A DNA stretch of 64,000 bases from DATHTC01 sp963746805 (GTDB taxonomy: Bacteria; Actinomycetota; Thermoleophilia; Gaiellales; Gaiellaceae), in assembly GCA_963746805.1 (NCBI GenBank), contig CAVVCQ010000005.1, forward strand, positions 1 through 64,000. Direction: 5' to 3'. Below, piece after piece: positions 8,620 to 17,793 of this stretch. Under the pieces are notes generated by a model. It did not search any database and was not told where the DNA came from. It was given only the letters and a program-made list of their open reading frames with translations. Both the position numbers and the translations under genes were made by a program. Position 1 is the stretch's first letter, and each line of letters begins with the position of its first letter.

Positions 8620-9798
8620 CTACGGGACGACCGGCTCGGGCTCGACGCGCGACCGGGTCCGACTCGATGGCAGGCGGAGTCCGATCGCCAGTGCGAGGAA
8701 CGGCGCCACGGCGCACACCCAGAGCGCGCGGTCGAGGTCGATCTGGTCGGCGAGGGCGCCGAGGCCGACGGCAGCGACGCCGCCGAGCCCGATCGAGAGG
8801 CCGATGGAGAGGCCCGAGGCGAGTCCGATCCGCGACGGCAGGTACTCCTGGGACATCACCATCGTCACGCCGAAGGTGCCGATCACGCACACGCCGACGA
8901 GCGCGAGCGCGACTGCGCCGACCACGCCGCCTGCGAGCAGGTAGACGGCGATCAGCACCCCGGTCGCGGCGACGCTGCCGAGGAGCACCGGCCGGCGCCC
9001 GATCCGGTCGGCCGCCGGCCCGGCCGCGAGCGTGCCCACACCGCCGGCGACGAGCATGAGCGCGAGCAGCCGGTTGCCGTGCGCCTCCGAGTGCCCCAGC
9101 GAGACCTCGTAGAGCGGGACGAAGGTCAGGAGCCCGAACCACGCCAGGCTGCGAAAGCCCACGACCGCGAGGAGCAGCCCGAGTGCGCCGGGACGATCCT
9201 CCCCGCGCAGCCGGCGCGCGACGGAGCGGCCCGGGTCGAAGGAGCGGAGGAACGGCGTGAGCAGGATCAGGAAGACCGCGATCACGAGCCCCGGGAGTGC
9301 CAGCAGGAGGCCGCCGCGGAGCCCGAGCCACAGGACGAGGCCCGTCGCGACGACGGAGCCGGCCGCGAAGCCGATGTTGCCGCCGATCGAGAACAGGGAC
9401 ATCCCGCTCGCCCGGCGGTCGCCGCTCGCGAACGCGGCGAACTTCGATCCCTCCGGGTGGTAGGCGGCCGTGCCGAGCCCGGAGACCGCGACCAGCAGCA
9501 GGAACACGGAGTACGTCGGCGAGAGCGCCGACAGCCCGATCCCGACCGCCGCGAACGCGACCCCGCCGGGCAGCAGCCAGATCGCGCCGAGCCGGTCGGA
9601 GACGAGGCCGAAGAGCGGCTGCACGACCGACGAGGCCGTCGCCCAGACGAGCATCACCGCGCCGGCCTCGAGGTAGGAGAGGTCGAACTCGGCGACGACG
9701 AACGGCAGCAGCGCCGGCACCGCACCGCTCGCGAAATCGGTTGCCAGATGCCCCGCCGACAGCGCGGCGAGCGCGCGCGTGTCGAGTCCCCGTGCCAC
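8620..9798 (-). CDS. MFS transporter, fosmidomycin-resistance (Fsr)-like
   Basis: 392 residues, 12 predicted membrane helices. The N-terminus GHLATDFASGAVPALLPFVV and the motif GTAAYHPEGSKFAAF are typical of the Fsr branch of the major facilitator superfamily, a proton-coupled exporter group. The natural substrate is unknown and resistance cannot be inferred from sequence. The GTG start at 9798 lies 6 bases after TAGCCT with no ribosome site, suggesting a leaderless mRNA. Confidence 0.85.
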   Translation of the reverse strand: MARGLDTRALAALSAGHLATDFASGAVPALLPFVVAEFDLSYLEAGAVMLVWATASSVVQPLFGLVSDRLGAIWLLPGGVAFAAVGIGLSALSPTYSVFLLLVAVSGLGTAAYHPEGSKFAAFASGDRRASGMSLFSIGGNIGFAAGSVVATGLVLWLGLRGGLLLALPGLVIAVFLILLTPFLRSFDPGRSVARRLRGEDRPGALGLLLAVVGFRSLAWFGLLTFVPLYEVSLGHSEAHGNRLLALMLVAGGVGTLAAGPAADRIGRRPVLLGSVAATGVLIAVYLLAGGVVGAVALALVGVCVIGTFGVTMVMSQEYLPSRIGLASGLSIGLSIGLGGVAAVGLGALADQIDLDRALWVCAVAPFLALAIGLRLPSSRTRSRVEPEPVVP

Positions 9799-9804
9799 CG
9801 GCCG

Positions 9805-9810
9805 AGGCTA
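9805..9810 (-). promoter_or_regulatory. Leaderless -10 box TAGCCT
   Basis: On the minus strand TAGCCT is followed by CGGCCG and then the GTG of the MFS gene: 6-base spacing and no ribosome site. Confidence 0.5.
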
Positions 9811-9826
9811 CCCGCGACGCGTCGCG

Positions 9827-10027
9827 CTACGCCGGGTGGTGGCGCGCGATCAGCGCGAGCGAGAGCGCGTGCTGGAGCCGGCAGATCTCCTGCCGGTTCC
9901 GTTCCAGCGCCTCCCGCCCCGCTCCCTCGCTCCGGAGCAGTTGCCGCTCGAAGACGAGCTGCTGGATGCGTGCGTCGAGTCCCTCGACGCTGGTTGAGTC
10001 GAGCCAGGCCGCAGTCATTGCCACCAT
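9827..10027 (-). CDS. Small alpha-helical protein, unknown function
   Basis: 66 residues from ATG 10027 (63 from ATG 10018). The sequence is strongly helical and charged (ARIQQLVFERQLLRSEG; ALERNRQEICRLQHALSLAL) and probably forms a short coiled coil. Codon use agrees with neighbouring genes. No domain recognised. It is divergent from the acyl-CoA dehydrogenase gene, and a weak GGCGGA lies upstream of the first ATG. Confidence 0.55.
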   Translation of the reverse strand: MVAMTAAWLDSTSVEGLDARIQQLVFERQLLRSEGAGREALERNRQEICRLQHALSLALIARHHPA

Positions 10028-10085
10028 GGCATCGGCATTCCGCCTGTAGGAGTGGATCCCTCCGCATGGTGATTCCGGCGCCGGA

Positions 10086-10091
10086 TAGCAT
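10086..10091 (+). promoter_or_regulatory. Leaderless -10 box TAGCAT
   Basis: TAGCAT ends 9 bases before the GTG of the acyl-CoA dehydrogenase gene; no ribosome site between. Confidence 0.45.
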
Positions 10092-10100
10092 CGCCGCGCG

Positions 10101-11234
10101 GTGGACCTCGATCTCACCCCCGAGCACGAGCTCGTCCGTCGCACCGTCCGCGAGTTCGCGGAGACCCGCGTCGCCTCGGTCGCCGAGGAGCTCGACCGCG
10201 AGGGCCGCTTCCCCTACGAGCTCGTGACGGAGCTGGCCGAGCTCGGGCTGATGGGGATGCCGATCCCGGAGGAGTACGAGGGCGGCGGCACCGACACGGT
10301 CTCGTACGCGATCGCGATCGAGGAGCTGACCCGGATCGACTCGTCGGTCGCGATCACCGTGGCCGCACACACGTCGCTCGGGACGATGCCGATCTTCCAG
10401 TTCGGCTCGGAGGAGCAGAAGCGCGAGTGGCTGCCCGACCTCGCGTCGGGCCGGCGGCTCGCGGCGTTCGGGCTGACGGAGGCCGGCGCGGGCTCGGACG
10501 CGGCCGCGACGCGCACGACGGGCGACCTGCGCGACGGGTCCTGGGTCGTGAACGGCTCGAAGATCTTCATCACGAACGCGGGCACGGACATCACCTGGGG
10601 CGTGACGATCACTGCGCGCACGGGCGACGACGAGATCTCGAACCTCGTCGTCCCCAACGGGACGCCCGGCTACGAGGTGTCCGCGCCGATGAAGAAGCTC
10701 GGCTGGCGCGCCTCCGACACGCGCGAGCTCTCGTTTCAGGACGTCGAGGTGCCCGAGGGGAACCTCCTCGGCCCCCGCGGCGACGGCTTCAAGCAGTTCC
10801 TCCAGATCCTCGACGGCGGCCGCATCTCGGTCGCGGCGATGGGCGTCGGGCTCGCGCAGGGCGCCTACGACCTCACGGCCGCGTATGCGAAGGAGCGGCA
10901 GCAGTTCGGACAGCCGATCGGCAAGTTCCAGGCCGTCCAGTTCCAGCTCGCCGACCTCGCGACGGAGATCGAGGCGGGCCGCGGCCTCGTCTACCGGGCC
11001 GCGTGGCTCAAGGACCAGGGCCGCGCGTTCGCCAAGGAGGCCGCGATGGCGAAGCTCTACACCGGGATCCTCTCCAACCGCGCCGCCAACGTCGGGCTCC
11101 AGGTCCACGGCGGCTACGGCTTCATGGACGAGAGCCCGATCTCGCGCTTCTACCGCGATCAGAAGATCCTCGAGATAGGCGAAGGGACGAACGAAGTCCA
11201 GCGCATGGTCGTGGCCAAGCATCTGGGCCTGTAG
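10101..11234 (+). CDS. Acyl-CoA dehydrogenase
   Basis: 377 residues, the normal length for the short/medium-chain family. N-terminal helical domain (1-115), FAD-binding beta domain with FGLTEAGAGSDAAAT (signature 1), and C-terminal helical domain with RQQFGQPIGKFQAVQFQLAD and VHGGYGFMDESPISRFYRD. The conserved Glu in EIGEGTNEVQRM is the likely catalytic base. It oxidises acyl-CoA to trans-2-enoyl-CoA with FAD, passing electrons to ETF; chain length is not determinable. Single gene, convergent with the Kelch gene across a hairpin. Confidence 0.93.
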   Translation: MDLDLTPEHELVRRTVREFAETRVASVAEELDREGRFPYELVTELAELGLMGMPIPEEYEGGGTDTVSYAIAIEELTRIDSSVAITVAAHTSLGTMPIFQFGSEEQKREWLPDLASGRRLAAFGLTEAGAGSDAAATRTTGDLRDGSWVVNGSKIFITNAGTDITWGVTITARTGDDEISNLVVPNGTPGYEVSAPMKKLGWRASDTRELSFQDVEVPEGNLLGPRGDGFKQFLQILDGGRISVAAMGVGLAQGAYDLTAAYAKERQQFGQPIGKFQAVQFQLADLATEIEAGRGLVYRAAWLKDQGRAFAKEAAMAKLYTGILSNRAANVGLQVHGGYGFMDESPISRFYRDQKILEIGEGTNEVQRMVVAKHLGL

Positions 11235-11243
11235 ATCTTCCGT

Positions 11244-11261
11244 GCCAGGCTTCAGCCTGGC
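11244..11261. terminator. Bidirectional hairpin between acyl-CoA dehydrogenase and Kelch genes
   Basis: GCCAGGC-TTCA-GCCTGGC, a perfect 7-bp stem with a 4-base loop in the 39-bp gap between two convergent stop codons. No T-run on either side. Confidence 0.6.
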
Positions 11262-11273
11262 TCGGGCGTGCAG

Positions 11274-12212
11274 TTACGACACCGGCCGGAACTCGACCAC
11301 GGGCGAGTCCCGGAGCGCCGTGGTGCAGCCACCCACGGCGTAGAGCCCGTCCCCGACGCGGAAGAGCTGCAGCGCGTGCCGCGTCACCGTCGGCGGCGGG
11401 CCGCTGCGCCAGCGCCCGGTGCGGGCGTCGTAGACCTGGTAGGTCGACTCCCACAGCGCGTGGATCTCCGAGCCTGCGACCGTCGCGCCGAGGAGCTCCA
11501 TCGGCTTCGGCAGCGGCGGCCCCTCGCGCCAGCGACCCGTCTGCGGGTCGAGGATCCAGACGGTGCGGAGGATGTCCTCGCCCGCGCGGCCGCCGATCAC
11601 CCACAGCTCCCCCCGGAACGGCACGGCGCCGAACGCGTGCATCGCGCGCGGCAGCGGCGGCCCGCCCTCCCAGGTGTCGGTGGCGGGGTCGTAGACGTAG
11701 ACCTCGCGGCGCTCCTCGCCCTCGAGGTAGCCGCCGAGCACCCAGATCTTCCCGTCGAGCGCGACTGCGGCGTGGTTGAAGCGCGGCTCCGGGAGCGGCG
11801 CGCGTTCCTCCCACTCCTCGCGGGTGGGATCGTAGGCCCACACGGCGTCCGTGTTCCCTTCCGGCGTCGTCCCGCCGATGACGTAGAACCGGCCGTCGAT
11901 CGCGGCACCCGCGGCGGCGCGCGTCTCCACGGGCAGGCGCGGCAGCACCTCCCAGCGATCGGCCTTGGCGTCGTAGCGGGACGCGAGCGCAAGCGGCCGC
12001 CCGGTCTCGCCGACCATGCCACCGGCCGTGTAGACCTTGCCGTCCAGCTTCGCCGCCGCGATGTAGCTCCGCCGCTGCGACATCGAGGCGACGCGCTCCC
12101 ACGGCGCGGCCTGCGCCTCCTCGTCGCCGTCCAGGGAGACGCCGAGGACGATCCCCACGACGACGGCGAGCAGCAGCGCGAGCCATGCCCTGACCGCGCG
12201 CTTGTCCATCAC
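11274..12212 (-). CDS. Kelch-repeat protein with N-terminal membrane anchor
   Basis: 312 residues. A membrane helix or uncleaved signal at about 9-27 (AWLALLLAVVVGIVLGVSL) is followed by six Kelch blades, each with the double-glycine pattern (VYTAGGMV, FYVIGGTT, IWVLGGYL, LWVIGGRA) and a downstream Tyr-Asp-Pro/Trp pair (YDPTREEW, YDPATDTW). This makes a beta-propeller exposed outside the membrane, probably for protein binding; enzymatic function is not indicated. Start GTG 12212 or ATG 12209. It lies 7 bp after the oppF stop in the same direction and could be the tail of the opp operon. Confidence 0.85.
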   Translation of the reverse strand: MMDKRAVRAWLALLLAVVVGIVLGVSLDGDEEAQAAPWERVASMSQRRSYIAAAKLDGKVYTAGGMVGETGRPLALASRYDAKADRWEVLPRLPVETRAAAGAAIDGRFYVIGGTTPEGNTDAVWAYDPTREEWEERAPLPEPRFNHAAVALDGKIWVLGGYLEGEERREVYVYDPATDTWEGGPPLPRAMHAFGAVPFRGELWVIGGRAGEDILRTVWILDPQTGRWREGPPLPKPMELLGATVAGSEIHALWESTYQVYDARTGRWRSGPPPTVTRHALQLFRVGDGLYAVGGCTTALRDSPVVEFRPVS

Positions 12213-12219
12213 GCGCTAC

Positions 12220-13149
12220 CTAGAGCCCGCGCTCATCTCCGATCACGCGCTCGACCTCGACGTGCTCGGGAACAACGATGGCTTCCTGCTCGGCGAGCGC
12301 GTGCCGGTGCTTCCGGCGCTCGACCTTCCGTTCCTGCATCTTCCGCGGGTCGGGGATCGGCACCGCCGTGAGGAGCGCCTGCGTGTACTCCTCGGTGGGC
12401 TTCGTGTAGACCTCCTCCGCGCGCCCGACCTCGATGAGCTTGCCGCGGTTCATGACCGCGATCCGGTCGCTCATCGCGCGGACGACGGCGAGGTCGTGCG
12501 CGATGAACAGGTACGTCAGGCCGAACTCGTCCTGGAGGTCCTTGAGGAGGTTGAGGATCTGCGCCTGGATCGAGACGTCCAGTGCCGACACGGGTTCGTC
12601 GCACACGATCAGCTTCGGATTCAGCGCCAGGGCTCGCGCGATCCCGATCCGCTGCCGCTGGCCGCCGGAGAACTCGTGCGGGTACCGGTTGACGAAGCTC
12701 GGGTCGAAGCCGACGACGTCGAGGAGCTCGCGCACGCGGGAGCGGCGGTCGCGGCGCGAGCCGATGCCGTGCACGGCGAGCGGCTCCGCGACGATGTCGC
12801 CGACGGTCATGCGCGGGTCGAGCGACGCGTACGGGTCCTGGAAGACGATCTGCATCTCGCGCCGGACCTTGCGCATATCCTCGCGGCCGAGCGTTGTCAG
12901 CTCGCGGCCCTCGAAGCGGACCGAGCCGCCGGTCGGCTCGAGCAGGCGGAGGATGCAGTAGCCGGTCGTGGACTTGCCCGACCCCGACTCGCCCACGAGG
13001 CCGAGCGTCTCGCCCTGGCGGATCTCGAAGCTGACGCCGTCCACGGCGCGGACGTAGTCGACCGTGCGGTCGATGAGCAGGCCAGACTTGATCGGGAAGT
13101 ACTTCTCGAGTTCGGTGACCTCGAGGAGCGGCGTGCCGTTCGTGCTCAC
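12220..13149 (-). CDS. oppF: Oligopeptide ABC transporter ATP-binding protein OppF
   Basis: 309 residues. Walker A GESGSGKST, Q-loop FQDPYASLDP, signature FSGGQRQRIGIARAL, Walker B LIVCDEPVSALD, and the H-loop IAHDL. The N-terminal insertion YFPIKSGLLIDRTVDYV is typical of OppF/DppF. A 40-residue basic/acidic tail replaces the usual OppF end. It energises peptide import as a heterodimer with OppD. The GTG start overlaps the oppD stop as GTGA, implying translational coupling. Last gene of oppABCDF. Confidence 0.93.
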   Translation of the reverse strand: MSTNGTPLLEVTELEKYFPIKSGLLIDRTVDYVRAVDGVSFEIRQGETLGLVGESGSGKSTTGYCILRLLEPTGGSVRFEGRELTTLGREDMRKVRREMQIVFQDPYASLDPRMTVGDIVAEPLAVHGIGSRRDRRSRVRELLDVVGFDPSFVNRYPHEFSGGQRQRIGIARALALNPKLIVCDEPVSALDVSIQAQILNLLKDLQDEFGLTYLFIAHDLAVVRAMSDRIAVMNRGKLIEVGRAEEVYTKPTEEYTQALLTAVPIPDPRKMQERKVERRKHRHALAEQEAIVVPEHVEVERVIGDERGL

Positions 13150-14165
13150 GAGACGGCCCCCGCGGGCTCGCGTGAGCCGGCCCGCTCAGAGGCCGGATGG
13201 GCGGAGCGCACCCAGTGGCCGGGCCGCACCTCGCGCAGCTCAGGCGGCGTGGTCGTGCAGGTGTCGTTGCGGTTGGCGTACGGGCACCGCGGGGCGAAGC
13301 GGCACGCGGGCGGCGGCGCGATCAAGTCGGGCGGCCGGCCGGGGATCGCGGTGAGGCGGCCGCCACGGATGCCCTCGCCCTCGATCTGCGGCAGCGCCCC
13401 GAGCAGCGCCTCGGTATACGGGTGCTCGGGCCGGTCGAAGAGGTCGAGCGTCAGCGCGTGCTCGACGATCTGGCCGGCGTACATCACGACGATGTCGTCC
13501 GCCGCCTCGGCGACGACGCCCATGTCGTGGGTGATGATGATCATCGCCATGTCGTGCGCCTCGCGCAGGTCCTCGAGCAGGTCGAGGATCTGCGCCTGGA
13601 CGGTCACGTCGAGTGCCGTCGTGGGCTCGTCGGCGATCAGCAGCTTCGGATTGCAGGCGAGCGCGATCGCGATCATCACGCGCTGCCGCATCCCGCCCGA
13701 GAAGCGGTGCGGGTAGTCGTCGAGGCGGCTCGCCGCGTTCGGGATCCGCACCTCCTCGAGGAGCTCGACCGCGCGCTTGCGGGCGGCTGACTTGTCCAGG
13801 TCGAGGTGCCGGCGGATGACCTCGGTGATCTGCGTGCTGATCCTCAGCGTCGGGTTCAGCGAGGTCATCGGGTCCTGGAAGATCATCGCGATCTCGTGGC
13901 CGCGCACGTCCTCGAGCTCCCGCTCCTTGAGCTTCACCAGGTCGCGGCCCTCGAAGACGACCTCGCCCGAGACGATCTTCGCCGGCGGCTTCGGGATGAG
14001 GCCCATGATCGAGAGGGCCGTGACCGACTTGCCGCAGCCCGACTCGCCGACGATCCCGAGTGTCTTGCCCTTGTCGACCTCGAACGAGACGCCGTCGACC
14101 GCCTTGACGACCCCGTCGCGCGTGAAGAAGTGCGTCCGCAGGTCGCGAACCTCGAGGAGCGCCAC
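13146..14165 (-). CDS. oppD: Oligopeptide ABC transporter ATP-binding protein OppD
   Basis: 339 residues from GTG 14165. Walker A GESGCGKS, Q-loop FQDPMTSLNP, signature FSGGMRQRVMIAIAL, Walker B LLIADEPTTALD, H-loop ITHDM. The C-terminal oligopeptide extension contains the cysteine cluster ACRFAPRCPYANRNDTC typical of OppD/DppD, possibly a metal site. The GTG start, 2 bases after the oppC stop with GGGAGA 7-8 bases upstream, is preferred over a longer 392-residue reading that would overlap oppC. Confidence 0.93.
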   Translation of the reverse strand: MALLEVRDLRTHFFTRDGVVKAVDGVSFEVDKGKTLGIVGESGCGKSVTALSIMGLIPKPPAKIVSGEVVFEGRDLVKLKERELEDVRGHEIAMIFQDPMTSLNPTLRISTQITEVIRRHLDLDKSAARKRAVELLEEVRIPNAASRLDDYPHRFSGGMRQRVMIAIALACNPKLLIADEPTTALDVTVQAQILDLLEDLREAHDMAMIIITHDMGVVAEAADDIVVMYAGQIVEHALTLDLFDRPEHPYTEALLGALPQIEGEGIRGGRLTAIPGRPPDLIAPPPACRFAPRCPYANRNDTCTTTPPELREVRPGHWVRSAHPASERAGSREPAGAVS

Positions 14166-14167
14166 GG

Positions 14168-15121
14168 CTACGTCTCCCGGGTTCGCGGGTCGAGGGCGTC
14201 GCGGAGGCCGTCGGCGATGAAGTTCGCGCTGAGGACGAGCGTCGCGATCATGATCGAGGGTACGGCGATGATGTGCGGCGCGACGCGATAGGCGAGGCGG
14301 CCTTCCTCGGCCATCTGGCCCCACGACGCGTCCGGCGGCGAGATCCCGAGGCCGATGAAGGAGAGGAAGGCCTCGCCGAGGATCACGCCCGGCAGCTCGA
14401 GGAAGACGGCGATGACGAGGATGCCGAGCGTGTTCGGGAGGAGGTGGCGGCCGAGAATGCGGTACCAGCGCGCGCCGACGGCCTTCGCCGCCCGGACGTA
14501 GTCGTTCTCCTTCAGCGTGATGATCTGGCCGCGGACGATGCGCGCTGTCGTGAACCAGCTGGCAATCGAGAGCGCCACCACCATCGTCCAGAAGGTGACG
14601 TCGCCGAAGATCGCGAGCGTGATGATCGCGAACGGCAGGTACGGCAGCCCGTACAGGGCATCCAGGAACCGCATCATCGCGTTGTCGAGCCGGCCGCCCG
14701 CGAAGCCGGAGATCGAGCCGTAGAAGACGCCGATGACCAGGATCACGAACGTGGCCGCGAAGCCGATGCCGATCGAGACGCGGCCGCCGAGCGCTGCGCG
14801 CGTCATCAGGTCGCGGCCGAAGTTGTCGGTTCCGAACGGGTGCTCGAGGCTCGGCGTCGCGTTCTTGTTGGCAAAGTCGATCTCGTTGGGGTCATACGGC
14901 GAGACGATCGGCCAGAAGATGCAGAACAGGACGAGGGCGACGAAGACGATCCCGGCGACGAGCGCGCCCTTGTTGCGGATGTAGCGGTGCCACGCGTCGC
15001 GCCAGAGGTTCGCCTCGGGCCTCGGCGCGCCGGCCGTGCCGACCTGCGGGACCGGCTCCGCGACGCCGGCCTGCTCCCTGGCGAGGGTCGGCGTCGTCTC
15101 CTCGCGGGGCTCGACGGCCAC
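14168..15121 (-). CDS. oppC: Oligopeptide ABC transporter permease OppC
   Basis: 317 residues. A 45-residue cytosolic N-terminus is followed by six membrane helices. Conserved elements are HPFGTDNFGRDLMTR, just after the first helix, and the cytoplasmic EAA loop (RAAKAVGARWYRILGRHLLPN), where the ATPases dock. Forms the membrane channel with OppB. GTG start overlaps the oppB stop by one base (TAGTG). Confidence 0.93.
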   Translation of the reverse strand: MAVEPREETTPTLAREQAGVAEPVPQVGTAGAPRPEANLWRDAWHRYIRNKGALVAGIVFVALVLFCIFWPIVSPYDPNEIDFANKNATPSLEHPFGTDNFGRDLMTRAALGGRVSIGIGFAATFVILVIGVFYGSISGFAGGRLDNAMMRFLDALYGLPYLPFAIITLAIFGDVTFWTMVVALSIASWFTTARIVRGQIITLKENDYVRAAKAVGARWYRILGRHLLPNTLGILVIAVFLELPGVILGEAFLSFIGLGISPPDASWGQMAEEGRLAYRVAPHIIAVPSIMIATLVLSANFIADGLRDALDPRTRET

Positions 15122-16050
15122 TACGTTCGCGCGTCCCTGGTCCGCGGGTCGAGGAAGCCGTAGAGGATGTCGACCACCAGATTCGCGAGGATGATGATGA
15201 TGGAGAGCAGCACCGTCAGGCCCATCACCACCGTGTAGTCACGGGCGGTCACCGACGAGACGTAGAACCGCCCGATCCCCGGGATCGCGAAGATCTGCTC
15301 GATCACGAACGAGCCCGTGATGAGAAAGCCGAGGATCGGACCCGCGACGGTGACGGCGGGGATGAGTGAGTTGCGGAGCACGTGCAGCCCCACCACGCGA
15401 CGGTACCGGAGCCCCTTCGCCTTGGCGGTGCGGATGTAGTCCGCCTGGAGCGTCTCGAGCATCGTCCCGCGCACGAGTCGCGCGAAGTACGCCATGGGCG
15501 CCAGCCCGAGCGCGATCACCGGGAGGATCTTCGACTGCCAGGTCGTCCAGCCGCTCGTGGGCACGCCGACGTCCCACTCGAGCGCGAAGAAGTAGATGAA
15601 CAGCGTCGCGACGAGGAAGCTCGGCACAGCGAAGCCGACGTTGGCGAAGAACATGGCGAAGTAGTCGCCGACGGTGTTGGCCCGCAGGGCCGCGAACACC
15701 CCCAACGGGATCCCGACACAGACCGCGAAGAGGAACGCCAGGCCTCCGAGCTCGAGTGAGCGCGGGAAGGCCTCGCTGACGATGTCGTTGACCGTGCGGT
15801 TGCGCTGAACCAGGGACGGCCCGAGGTCCCAGGTGAAGACGTTCTTCACGTACGTCACATACTGGATGTACCAGGGCTCGTCGAGGCCGAACTTCGCCTC
15901 GAGGTTGCGCTGGATCGACTCCGGGATGTTGCGCTCGCTGGTGCGGAAGGGGTTGCCCTTGATCTGACGCATCATCACGAACGTCAGGAAGATCACGAGC
16001 AGGATCACCGGAATCGTCCAGACGAGGCGGCGCAGGATGAACTTCGTCAT
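15121..16050 (-). CDS. oppB: Oligopeptide ABC transporter permease OppB
   Basis: 309 residues with six membrane helices. The N-terminus MTKFILRRLVWTIPVILLVI and the region NLEAKFGLDEPWYIQY are typical of OppB/DppB, as is the EAA loop (RTAKAKGLRYRRVVGLHVLRN). Translation start ATG 16050. Preceded by an 81-bp gap holding a strong hairpin that separates it from oppA, consistent with higher expression of the binding protein than of the membrane parts. Confidence 0.93.
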   Translation of the reverse strand: MTKFILRRLVWTIPVILLVIFLTFVMMRQIKGNPFRTSERNIPESIQRNLEAKFGLDEPWYIQYVTYVKNVFTWDLGPSLVQRNRTVNDIVSEAFPRSLELGGLAFLFAVCVGIPLGVFAALRANTVGDYFAMFFANVGFAVPSFLVATLFIYFFALEWDVGVPTSGWTTWQSKILPVIALGLAPMAYFARLVRGTMLETLQADYIRTAKAKGLRYRRVVGLHVLRNSLIPAVTVAGPILGFLITGSFVIEQIFAIPGIGRFYVSSVTARDYTVVMGLTVLLSIIIILANLVVDILYGFLDPRTRDART

Positions 16051-16087
16051 CGAAGGCCTCTCATTACCCGGTTGGGGTGAATCCGGA

Positions 16088-16118
16088 ACGGGCGGGACGC
16101 GGCTCGCGCCCCGCCCGT
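16088..16118 (-). terminator. Intercistronic hairpin between oppA and oppB
   Basis: ACGGGCGGG / CCCGCCCGT, a perfect 9-bp stem with a 13-base loop, in the 81-bp gap after the oppA stop. It lacks a U-run and could be a partial terminator or an RNA-stabilising 3' end for oppA mRNA. Confidence 0.55.
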
Positions 16119-16131
16119 CCCACAGTGCGGG

Positions 16132-17793
16132 TCAGCCCTTGACCACGACCTTGGTCAGGTCGATCTGCGTCAAGAGGTTCTGGTTGAACGTGTCCTTCAC
16201 CGACGGATCTTCGCTCGCGACGTAGGTGTACCAGTAGATGGGCGACAGCGGAACCGCGCCTTCGTCGCCGAGGAGCTTCTGCTCCATCTGGGCGTAGAGG
16301 TCGTACCGCGCCTCGTTGTCGGGCGTGGCCCGTGCCTCGTCGACGAGCTTGTCGTACTCGGGGTCGCAGTAGTTCGTCGAGTTGTTCCCCGAGTCGCACG
16401 TCCACAGCTCGAGGAAGTTGATCGCGTCGACGAAGTCGCCGATCCAGCCGTAGCGGTAGACGTCGACCGACTTGTCCGGCGGCGGCCCGATGAACTCGAG
16501 GAACTGGGCCCACTCCTGCTGCTTGATCGTGGTGTTGATCCCGAGCTCCTTCCAGTACGACTGCACCGCGACCGCGATCTCGCGGTGACCCGGCGAGTCG
16601 TTGAGGAGGAGCGTGAGGTCCTTCTTCGGGGTCTGCGCCTGATCCATCAGCGTCTTCGCCTGCTCGAGGTCGCCGTTCTCCGGCAGCCACGGCGAGTCCG
16701 GGTTGATCGTGTCGAACCCCGGCATGCCCTCCGGCGTCCAGCCGGTGGCGGGCAGCTGATCGGCCTGCGCGATGTTGTCGATGATCTCGCGGCGGTTGAT
16801 CGCGAGCGACATCGCCTTGCGCTGGTTCAGGTCGGTGATGTTCTTGACGTTGAACCCGTAGACGTACGTGCCGAGGCCCGGATACTGCTGGTAGAAGTCC
16901 TCCTCCTTGACCCGGGCGATCTCCTCGGTCGGCGGAGCCTGGTTGTTCACGTCGAGCTCGCCGGCCTCGAACGCCTGCTGAGCGGTCGTGCCGTCGGAGA
17001 TCATGCGTCCGTTCACACGCGTGAGCGTGACGTCGTCCGCGTTGCGCCACTCGTTCCACTTGGTGAGATCGATGCTCTGGTTGTGCTTCCAGTCGGCGAG
17101 CTCGAACGGCCCGTTCGTGACGATGTTCGCCGCCTCGGTCCACTTGTCGCCGAACTGCTCGACCGTCTTGCGCGGCACGGCGAGGAACGAGTGGTGGGCA
17201 ACCTGCTGCACGAACCAGGGCTGCGGGCTGGTCAGCGTGACCTCGAGCGTCTTGTCGTCGGTCGCCTTGACGCCGACCTTCTCCTTGAGCGCGTCGCAGT
17301 TGTCCTTTTCGGGGTCACAAGCGTTGTAGTCCGCTGCACCGACGATCCCGAAGAACTGGTACGCGTAGTCGGCACCGAGCTCGGGCGAGATCGTGCGCAG
17401 CCACGACCACGCGAAGTCCTCCGCGGTCACCGGGTCGCCGTTCGTCCACTTGAGGTCGTCGCGGAGGGTGAACGTGACGGTCTTGCCGTCCTCGCTCACC
17501 TCGTGGGACTCCGCGGCGAAGTCGACGGGGTTGAGCTCGTCGTCGAGCGTGATCAGCGGATCCATGATGTTCAAGAGGATGTTCGACGACGTCGTGTCCG
17601 TGGCGAGACCGGGGTCGAGCGACGGCGGCTCCGTCCCCCAGTTCACCGTGATCACCTGCTCGGCCGCTGCGGCACCTTCCTCGCCGGTGCCAGTACTGGC
17701 GGCCTCGTCGTCGTCACCGCCGCAGCCGGCGGCGGCGAGCGCGAGAGCGCCGAAGATCGCGGCCAGCCACGGCCAAGCCTTGCTCACCTTCAT
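16132..17793 (-). CDS. oppA: Peptide-binding lipoprotein OppA (family 5 solute-binding protein)
   Basis: 553 residues. Lipoprotein signal peptide ending in the lipobox LAAAGC at about residue 24, followed by the acidic/small-residue linker GGDDDEAASTGTGEEG. SBP family 5 features: NWGTEPPSLDPGLATDTTSS, LRDDLKWTNGDPVTAEDFAW, and a C-terminal lobe with YWKELGINTTIKQQEWAQF. Captures oligopeptides outside the membrane and delivers them to OppBC. The ATG at 17793 has a strong ribosome site (GGAAGGAAGG) 5 bases upstream; a longer in-frame reading lacks one. First gene of the operon. Confidence 0.94.
   Translation of the reverse strand: MKVSKAWPWLAAIFGALALAAAGCGGDDDEAASTGTGEEGAAAAEQVITVNWGTEPPSLDPGLATDTTSSNILLNIMDPLITLDDELNPVDFAAESHEVSEDGKTVTFTLRDDLKWTNGDPVTAEDFAWSWLRTISPELGADYAYQFFGIVGAADYNACDPEKDNCDALKEKVGVKATDDKTLEVTLTSPQPWFVQQVAHHSFLAVPRKTVEQFGDKWTEAANIVTNGPFELADWKHNQSIDLTKWNEWRNADDVTLTRVNGRMISDGTTAQQAFEAGELDVNNQAPPTEEIARVKEEDFYQQYPGLGTYVYGFNVKNITDLNQRKAMSLAINRREIIDNIAQADQLPATGWTPEGMPGFDTINPDSPWLPENGDLEQAKTLMDQAQTPKKDLTLLLNDSPGHREIAVAVQSYWKELGINTTIKQQEWAQFLEFIGPPPDKSVDVYRYGWIGDFVDAINFLELWTCDSGNNSTNYCDPEYDKLVDEARATPDNEARYDLYAQMEQKLLGDEGAVPLSPIYWYTYVASEDPSVKDTFNQNLLTQIDLTKVVVKG

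Noticed and set aside
8620..9798. Fosmidomycin resistance determinant
   Set aside because: Family resemblance to Fsr does not establish substrate.
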